Positions 58,052 through 64,000 of a DNA stretch of 64,000 nt are shown piece by piece (the first letter of the stretch is position 1; every line of letters starts with the position of its first letter). The notes beneath the pieces are model-generated. The model saw only the letters and a program-made list of their open reading frames with translations, had not been told where the DNA came from and made no database searches. The stretch comes from Penicillus capitatus (Eukaryota; Chlorophyta): positions 1,612,001 to 1,676,000 of the forward strand of contig OZ287698.1 in the NCBI GenBank assembly GCA_965649825.1, given 5' to 3'. A program made the translations under genes and the position numbers.

Positions 58052-58314
58052 TGTCGCCTGGCGAGGTGACTGTCTTGTTCTGTGGGAGGCATCCGTACCA
58101 AGAGGAGCTGATTGTCACGTTGGAAGGGTTTATGTATGGTCTAGGAAGGGGTCTTCTTTTCTGGCTCTGAGGCTCATCTAACTCATCTGCCTAGAAAGTC
58201 GTTTCATCACGCGGGTATTTAATTGACGATCCGAACTATTCAGGACCTTGCTCTGTAAACGACAAAAGTCTTCCGCTGTTGAGTTCGTTTTGCGCGGCGC
58301 GCCTTCGCATGACA
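58052..58314 (+). repeat. Solo LTR B of the 247-bp family, with CGAGG target duplication
   Basis: 263 bp beginning TGTCGCC and ending CATGACA, flanked by perfect CGAGG repeats (58047-58051 and 58315-58319). Its layout follows the element-1 LTR: GGCGAGGTGACTG, TCTGGCTCTGAGG, GGGTATTTAATTGAC (TATA-like), GCTCTGTAAACGACAAAAG then TCTTCCGCTGTTG. It is more diverged than element 1, with small insertions. Confidence 0.85.
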
Positions 58315-58426
58315 CGAGGGAATGGTAGTGACGTGAACCTGAACCTGAAGCGGGAAGGAAGAAAAAGGAAGAAGACGTCCCATCATTACAAGAAGCATGA
58401 CGACATCATAACGTCATGCTGCGTAG

Positions 58427-58436
58427 TATAAAAAGG
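58427..58436 (+). promoter_or_regulatory. TATA-box module 3, interrupted by element 2
   Basis: TATAAAAAGG within AGTATAAAAAGGGGGTTCT, preceded by GCATGACGACATCATAACG and TCATGC. Element 2 is inserted 3 bp after this motif, at the position where module 1 continues CTTG. Confidence 0.6.
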
Positions 58437-58443
58437 GGGTTCT

Positions 58444-58542
58444 TGTCAGACAAGACTGTCACATCACCTGTAGCGTATGAACACATGGATGTGAACGCAT
58501 TTGTACCTTTAGCTCTGTAATCAGTGAAGCCCTCCTTTGACA
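58444..58542 (+). repeat. 5' LTR of gag-only element 2
   Basis: 99 bp, TG...CA ends; no base difference from 59799-59897 was noticed. It contains ACCTTTAGCTCTGTAATC but no clear TATA box, unlike the 247-bp LTRs. Confidence 0.93.
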
Positions 58543-58697
58543 CGGTTTCGGAGCTGAGTCTACGCTCCTTCGTTTGAACTCCGTCTGTGTGACGTTACGC
58601 GTTTTGCTGCGTGCTTTACGCGTCTTCCTGTGTGGAACTCGAGACCTGTCTAGACGCGTCTAGGCATATCTAGGAATTTCAAGAAGCCTCGACAAGG

Positions 58698-59726
58698 ATG
58701 AGTCGAGCACAACCAAGAGAGCAGGGTCAAACAGAAGAGAGAAGGAGTAGCTTATACGGAACGTATCAACTGGGTGATTATGGCTTCGTGAATGTCATCA
58801 CTGAAGCGGGCGAAGACGAAAACTGTTTCCCTAAACTGAGGGGACGCCCGGTGTTGACGCAGCCAGAGGACGTTGTCGACGATGCGTGGTACTGGTTGGT
58901 GGAAATGAATAAGATGAAGCGTTTTCTCGAGCGGATTGGCGCATGGGTACGGGAGAGACGTGACCTGCCGCAGAGGCTGCAGGAAGAAAGACAAGCGAGT
59001 GATGGACTGCGGCGCGAGCTGACCGCAACAGGTGAAAACCTCACCAACGCACAAAGGGCGTTGCGCGTGGTTCGCGCGGAAAAGGAAGAATTGCTGAAAA
59101 GCCTGCAGGAAGAGCGGTGAATTAACGAGAAACTGCGAAGAGACATCACTGAGGATGTCCACCAGACCAAACACGAAGTGGACAAGGCCCGCATGGAAAC
59201 CTTTTCTCTTCAAGAGAAACTGACAGAGACTGAAACGGCCTTCACAGAGGCGAAAAAGAATTTCATTTCGGCACCCGATTTGGTGCCATGTCTACAATCG
59301 CTAGCCAACGAGGTGAAGACACTACAAAAGGATGTGCAGACGAGCTTCGAAAGGACAGCTGAGGTGATGTCGACGAGGACACTAGAAAGACAACGAAGTT
59401 CGAAGACGTTGCAGCAGATGAAGCGAGTGCTGCACGACATTGGACGGTATCCACAGAAACGGCGAACGAAGACTGACGTGACAAAAGAAGATGGCGCAAG
59501 GATCGTCGGTCGAGGCAGAATCTGTTATTTCTGCCGATGCAAAGGGCATCTGATTAAGGATTGTCCGCGGGCGCGGGCTTTGGGTGCGGTCGAGTCAGCA
59601 ACTCCGACGACATCGGATGCACGTCAGAGAGCGGAGGGTCCACAAGAAGCGATTGATGAGGTAGCATCTACAGGATGGAGCATTTTCTCAGTTTTCAAAA
59701 GGACGTTTACCTCGGGTATCGATTGA
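58698..59726 (+). pseudogene. Gag polyprotein of element 2, one in-frame TGA
   Basis: The same frame runs from ATG 58698 to the stop at 59724-59726 except for a TGA at 59118-59120, inside the coiled coil (SLQEER*INEKLRRD). The conserved blocks are those of element 1: ISAPDLVPCLQSL, SSKTLQQMKRVLHDIGRYPQ, the knuckle CYFCRCKGHLIKDC and the end GWSIFSVFKRTFTSGID. With identical LTRs this is a young copy, so the TGA is either a fresh lesion (mobilised in trans before or despite it), a readthrough codon or a sequencing error. Confidence 0.85.
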
Positions 59727-59798
59727 CTTAATTCTGTTCATTTTTCGGAGGGTTTTCACGTTTTCGGAGTCTGCACAAACGGAAGGTGGATGGGACCA

Positions 59799-59897
59799 TG
59801 TCAGACAAGACTGTCACATCACCTGTAGCGTATGAACACATGGATGTGAACGCATTTGTACCTTTAGCTCTGTAATCAGTGAAGCCCTCCTTTGACA
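59799..59897 (+). repeat. 3' LTR of gag-only element 2
   Basis: 99 bp, same as 58444-58542; followed at once by the GTTCT target duplication. Confidence 0.93.
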
Positions 59898-60065
59898 GTT
59901 CTGAAGACAAATCTCGCATTTGTAACAAAGACGGATTCTGTTGTTTTGCGCCTACTTTCGTTTCCTTTCTAACCCGTATCGGTATAGTTATATAGCTAGA
60001 CAGATGCAACAGCGCAGGTGTCGTAGGGGACAGTGTCGCGTAGGTTGTTTGATGGAATTGATTAG

Positions 60066-60320
60066 AGTCGTATGGGATCGTAAACTTTGAAACGCAAATG
60101 TCTTACAAACGAAAGACAAGATCTGTACATCTACAACGCTTTTACAGAGTGCTTTATTAAGTAACAAAAAGGAATATTCTGTGAAGACTCCGGAATCTAC
60201 TTGGAATCTGTGACGTAGAGTCGCGGGTCTATTTGTGGATAGGAAGGTACAGAGAACCTACGACCTGTCACTTGGAGATCGACACGTGTAAGTAGATGAG
60301 CTCATTATCGTGAGCGCTAT
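60066..60320 (-). repeat. Right arm of the long inverted repeat
   Basis: Reverse complement of the 55500-55950 arm with about 75-80% identity in blocks (estimated by eye). See that entry for shared blocks. Beyond 60320 the similarity may continue weakly (GTGTTAAGGC versus TTGTTAAGAC next to solo LTR A). Confidence 0.7.
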
Positions 60321-60542
60321 GCCTTAACACGACAAAAGCTGTTAGCTTCGCTGTTATCGTACCATCTGGACGACTGTCCCCTTCCGGGTCACGTCCCTGT
60401 GAACAGACTTAATGCCCTCACCTGTTGAACTCTGCTCTGTGTAATCTATTCGTGTTTGCCTCATCAACCGACGCTCGCATTACCCTATTAATTCTTCACA
60501 TTCGGTGGCGCGGTCGGCGACGTTTAACATTAAACCGCGACC
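60321..60542. other. Spacer, no supported gene
   Basis: Contains ACGACAAAAGCTGTTAGCTT and CGCTGTTATCG, faintly like the 3' part of the 247-bp LTR. No gene. Confidence 0.3.
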
Positions 60543-60992
60543 TTATTGTTGTGGTCTTGACACATCGAACAAAAAGGTCACAAAGTATGTCGATATTTGT
60601 ACTTTATATGTCTTGACCCGAGTTCTTGTGTTTAAAAAAGCGCTTAGAACGCACAACTTTCGAGCGAGCTTGAGCCTTGCCGCTTCGTCATTGGCTTGAA
60701 TGAGACCTCGTTCGACCATTGCCGCATGCGGTGATGCTTCAAAACCTCTCCACGTCACCGCGCCAAATGTCCCCCTCTCATACAAATGCCCCACAAGCCC
60801 GAAGATGTTTTGCCTCAAGACCGCGTTCCCATAGAACGGCCACACCTCCTCACCGCACCGCAGCCTCACGTCTTCCAACTCCACCATGCGCACCTCTACC
60901 TCTTCTAGGAACGGCCCATACAATAACACCGAAAAACTCCTTCCCTCAATAAGAATCACAGCTTGCTCGTGGTTTTCAGGAACTGGGTTCAT
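60543..60992 (-). CDS. Unrecognised 149-residue protein
   Basis: An intronless ATG frame (start 60992) with reasonable amino-acid composition: VILIEGRSFSVLLYGPFLEE, VRMVELEDVRLRCGEEVWPF, GTFGAVTWRGFEASPHAAMV and LARKLCVLSAFLNTRTRV. No known domain recognised. It lies in repeat-rich DNA just outside the right inverted-repeat arm and could belong to a mobile element. Confidence 0.35.
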   Translation of the reverse strand: MNPVPENHEQAVILIEGRSFSVLLYGPFLEEVEVRMVELEDVRLRCGEEVWPFYGNAVLRQNIFGLVGHLYERGTFGAVTWRGFEASPHAAMVERGLIQANDEAARLKLARKLCVLSAFLNTRTRVKTYKVQISTYFVTFLFDVSRPQQ

Positions 60993-61088
60993 CTTGATTG
61001 TTTTTAAAATGTTTTACTTACTGACAATACAGAAAAGAAAAGAAAAAAAAAGCTTTAGTACACAGGGACAATGGTATCTGCGCGTCAT

Positions 61089-61233
61089 AACGCAGCGCAA
61101 TACAGTCGCGGCAGTGCGACGCGACGAGCAGATACTGTCGCGACGCACTTCCGTGACGTTAAAGGCGCGTCACGTCGCACTGCCGCGACGTACCCGCGGC
61201 GAATCACGTAACGCGGCGCAATACAGTCGCGGA
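61089..61233. repeat. GC-rich cluster of inverted and direct repeats
   Basis: GTCGCGGCAGTGCGAC (61105-61120) is perfectly inverted at 61174-61189. In addition ACGC(A/G)GCGCAATACAGTC followed by GCGG occurs at about 61090 and again at about 61211 in direct orientation. CpG-rich against an AT-richer background. Could be a small fold-back element or terminal repeats of a decayed transposon. Confidence 0.7.
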
Positions 61234-61292
61234 AAACCGTCTGGGGCGTCGTGGAGGAATGAATGCTGCTGCCAGAGGGTCTATGCTGCTCG

Positions 61293-61442
61293 ATGGCGAA
61301 CGCGGATCATCGACAACCAAAATTCGATTCCAAGAAGAAAAGTCGGAGTGCATGCATTTACACTTATGCTGCTATCGCAGCTGCCATCCTTGGTGTACTG
61401 GCTGTCCGGGTGTCGTTCCGTTCTTATGCACATGTCCAGTAA
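61293..61442 (+). CDS. Possible 49-residue single-TM microprotein
   Basis: ATG 61293 to TAA 61440-61442. A hydrophilic basic start (MANADHRQPKFDSKKKSRSA) is followed by one hydrophobic helix (YTYAAIAAAILGVLAVRVSF) and a short tail. The composition is protein-like, but there is no homology evidence, and it lies at the breakpoint of the truncated NLE1 gene on the other strand. Confidence 0.3.
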   Translation: MANADHRQPKFDSKKKSRSACIYTYAAIAAAILGVLAVRVSFRSYAHVQ

Positions 61443-62790
61443 GATTTGGGACAAGTGGTTTCTGATCGAAAGGATTCTTCTACTGGATCATGGAGTGATC
61501 GTCCGATGCCGAAACGAGATACTCCGGTTTGCCCTTTGTCAGCTCTTGGAATCTTTCTTATGCCGCCTGCAGCATAGCTGGATCTTAGATGTGATATGAC
61601 AGCTTTGTATTTATCACGTGTCGTTTCTCATCAGATGTCGGCGGAGCCTTTCCATGACGATCGAAGGGTCCTGTTCGAAGGACATAGTCTGAACTGAATG
61701 TCAGTGTGTTCGCCCAATGTGCATGGCCAGCAAGACGACCAATCAATGTCCCTGTTCTTGTATCCCACACAGCAATGGTCGTATCTCTCGAACTCGAATA
61801 GATGCAATCGTTCCCTCCCCACTTGACACAAGCAATGAGCTTCTGCTGCGTCGAAAGTGTCTTCTCACATCGTCTGTAGCACGTACATTGATGACCACTC
61901 AGAAGATCACAGAAATCTGCACTCGGTCTTGGCATTCCATATCTTTATGGTGCAATCCTTGGATCCGCTGCAAAACAGGATGCACGGACACATGAGATGT
62001 GCAGGTTTCCAGGCCTGTCATAAAGTAACCAGAAATGCAGCAGCATATCAAACGATGGTCTTTGATGCACCATAGATGTGATCCACTTTTTGTGACCGTT
62101 GCAGCCTCCAAGTGGATCTGCCTTAGCCGGATTCCAAACAAAAATCTGTCCCTTCATATCGACTGTGGTCAACAGTTCCCCATCCGGCGAGCAACTGACC
62201 ACCAGAAGCCAACTCTTGTGTCCCTACCCATCCATCTGCTATCCATTTCATACTTTTTCCGTTGGCAACGGACCTTGCAAGTGTGCAGGGGTGTCTGTGA
62301 ATCGAGATTCCAATGCCGCACCATGGCATCGCCTGATCCACTGGCCAACCGTTTTCCATCGGGACTGAACCCGATGTTCAGAACAGCCTCCATATGCCCT
62401 TGCAACGATGCCGTGCAGCGTGTGACAACTCGTACACGAAAGACAGCCTGTGGACGGTAGACCACTCTGAGCACCTTCTCGACCGACGCACTGTGCTTCA
62501 ACAGGTGGTGGTCTTTAAGAGTACCCTTAATCGGCAGATCGTCTAAGAGAAAAGAGTAAGGCAATGTTTGCTCATTCTTCAGACATTCATCGAGAAGCTG
62601 CTCCAATTGAGCTGTCGACGCTTCAGAAATGCCATACCGCGGCCCTGCACAGAACAGATCCTCGCTTTGACGACAGGGTCATCCTTTCTTGACGGCACCT
62701 GCTGGCATACCGGCCTCCGATTCAAACTGAAGGATGACATGAGTCGATGCTTTTGACGTCGCGCGCGTCGTCGGTTTCGCATGCAACGTG
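61430..62790 (-). pseudogene. NLE1: Notchless (NLE1) WD-repeat ribosome biogenesis factor, nonsense codon and 3' truncation
   Basis: NLE1/Rsa4 binds the AAA+ ATPase Midasin/Rea1 during 60S maturation. The N-terminal NLE domain is visible: VILQFESEAGMPAG, joined by a short intron to [17 protein letters not shown], then [30 protein letters not shown] and [22 protein letters not shown] repeats follow with introns: [80 protein letters not shown] and KGKPEYLVSASDDHSMIQ. Right after that a TAG stands where a Trp (TGG) is expected before KNPFDQKPLVPNLTGHV. Homology then stops at about 61435, so roughly the last three repeats are absent. The next 900 bp to the left are repeats and unrelated sequence. 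The start exon is uncertain. Confidence 0.75.
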
Positions 62791-62929
62791 TAACAAGGGT
62801 TAGTTAAACGTGATGTCCCTGTCTGTCAACGAACATTCTTTGGGGTGATGCAACTGCATTTGTTCAGTTACCATGCATGTCGAATACTGCTTCGATTTGC
62901 TTGTGAAGACTTTTACCAGCGAGGTAAAC

Positions 62930-64000
62930 GAGAAGAAAACACACCTCTAGAGATATCCCCAAGATCTTTCATCGACCAACAGTCCGCATTCTGTACGAGA
63001 TGTTTATTGGCTCCAGCATTCTCTTCGATAGACAGAGCGATTCTTGTGCCTTCGGGTCCCTTCGATCAAAGGATTTCCACAAAATAGACAAACATCTGTA
63101 TAAGGTACTACAGATGAGCAAGAACAGGAACACCAGCGAGCAGTTCAGCATTGACGGCGTCAATGCGTAGAACCGGAGAAGAAAAAAAGAATAAAGATAA
63201 GCTTTGGCATCAATGGACATAGGATACTTAGCGAAATCCCAGCAATGCAAAACCCTAGACGGCAGAAACGCCGGATCTAGCTGATGGCATTCGTGGCAAT
63301 AGAGCAACTAACTCTGTGTACGCACATTTTTGTGGAGTAGGGGGACTCCGAAACAACGACTTCTGCTGACAAAAAGAAGGAAGATGTGCTTGGCAACCAA
63401 CGCAGAGATATTGTTGCATCTCAAACAACACCTCGTCTGACAGTTGAACAGGTAAATCAACAATTAACGTCAAACTTTTTAAGCGTTTCAAAATTCTATC
63501 ATGAATCAAATTGCGGATTCTATCTTCTGTAACTCTCTCATTTCTTTGATGGGACTTCGTTCCTCCCGGTATACTCGGCAGCGCATCGAGAAACTCAGCC
63601 ACGGATGTCCAGATGAGGAATTCTTGGTATCCAGCCATGCGATCCCAAAACATTGACGAATAAAAACAAATCGAGCTTCGATGATCTCTCTTGAGAATCG
63701 TCTTGTCGCTCGCGATTCTGGCTGTCGACAAACTCGTCCACGAGTGCGGTAACTCGATTTCTTGTATTGTCAAATTTCCGTCCAAGGCAACACAAGCTTA
63801 CTAAAACGACAACGATAACAACAGTCTGCCAGACTCAGTGAAGTGCATGACAGTTCGTTTAATAAACCGATTTCAGATTTCAAAGCCGTCTTCAAGAACA
63901 TGATACACGATGCATAACGATCGCTCTGGTCGGAGTCCATCTAAGCAAAAACAACCGTTAAGAATCTAGCCAGTCATACCACGACCAGCACATCGAATCA
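62930..64000 (-). CDS. Rubicon-homology (RH/DUF4206) domain protein, partial
   Basis: Runs off the right edge (its 5' side). The zinc-binding Rubicon homology domain shows LCVGCQAHLPSF, YCHECHQLDPAFLPSRVLHC followed by WDFAKYPMSIDAKAYLYSF (family wording ...CH....iParvlhrWDF..ypVs..a..fl) and LYRCLSILWKSFDRRDP near the end. Upstream exons give IQEIELPHSWTSLSTARIAS and a Cys-containing stretch (LADCCYRCRF) near 63820. RH domains bind Rab7 on late endosomes, as in Rubicon, Pacer and PLEKHM1. A one- or two-base phase problem near 63310 separates CAYTE from LYCHECH and could be a non-obvious intron or an indel. Stop at about 62969 in the final frame. Confidence 0.65.

Larger units (their letters stand above)
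58439..59902 (+). mobile_element. Gag-only LTR retrotransposon, copy 2, with 99-bp LTRs
   Basis: Perfectly matching 99-bp LTRs (58444-58542 and 59799-59897) begin TGTCA and end TGACA, flanked by a 5-bp target duplication GTTCT (58439-58443 and 59898-59902). The primer-binding region GGTTTCGGAGCTGAG follows the 5' LTR by one base and shares GGTTTCGGAGC with element 1. A purine-rich GGAAGGTGGATGGGACCA precedes the 3' LTR. The single gene is a gag homologous to that of element 1. The LTR sequence itself is almost wholly different from the 247-bp family. Total about 1.45 kb, no pol. Identical LTRs point to recent insertion. Confidence 0.93.

Noticed and set aside
58052-58314. Protein-coding interpretation of the frame at 57808-58170
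   Set aside because: The region overlaps a solo LTR defined by homology and an exact target duplication.

Overview
The window is nuclear DNA of a flagellated, photosynthetic eukaryote. Genes are split by GT-AG introns mostly 42-60 nt long, plus a few GC-AG introns, and no operon-like structure or bacterial signal is seen. The organism builds cilia (inner-arm-type axonemal dynein heavy chain) and has a plastid (PsbW, DXS, DGD1, a DUF1997 protein and a ferredoxin-like protein). The reconstructed PsbW precursor ends in the green-type SGLSL tail, and its leader goes straight into transit-like and thylakoid-transfer segments with no secretory signal. A green-line (Viridiplantae-type) flagellate with a primary plastid is therefore the best guess, but no rRNA or marker here proves it.

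Region 1 (1-27.3 kb) is a dense, conserved gene block: dynein heavy chain (3' part), VAC14, DUF1997 protein, EF-hand membrane protein, RlmL-type THUMP methyltransferase, DXS, PsbW, SBDS with a long C-terminal extension, DGD1, a MAP3K-epsilon/Cdc7-type kinase, and a five-exon 2Fe-2S ferredoxin-like gene that is easily missed. Spacing is very tight: 81 bp between DHC and VAC14, 21 bp between two divergent start codons, and overlapping stop codons between SBDS and DGD1. About seven of these genes probably serve the plastid (isoprenoid precursors, galactolipid synthesis, photosystem II, plastid rRNA modification, electron transfer).

Region 2 (27.3-37.3 kb) is sparse. It holds a fold-back element with tandem repeats in its arms, RPA1-like fragments on either side of it, an unrecognised multi-exon minus-strand gene, an intronless cysteine-dioxygenase-like cupin gene and a small homeodomain-like/coiled-coil gene.

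Region 3 (37.4-50.2 kb) is an island of secreted or surface proteins: Vps62/DUF946, a LysM-like protein, a Pmp-repeat gene truncated against an MFS transporter, a PLL-like beta-propeller protein with a stop and a frameshift, and a large Pmp-repeat/multi-TM receptor-like gene containing a 100-N assembly gap. Several single-base frameshifts occur here and elsewhere, so assembly indels must be separated from real pseudogenes.

Region 4 (50.6-61.3 kb) is a nested transposon graveyard: a LINE (endonuclease plus reverse transcriptase) broken by a gag-only LTR element (247-bp LTRs, CATAT target duplication), two solo LTRs of the same family, a second gag-only element with 99-bp LTRs (GTTCT duplication), and a long inverted repeat enclosing a gene with seven exact 27-bp repeats and several TATA-box modules. 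Region 5 (61.3-64 kb) holds a Notchless/NLE1 WD-repeat gene with a nonsense codon and no C-terminal repeats, and a partial Rubicon-homology-domain gene.
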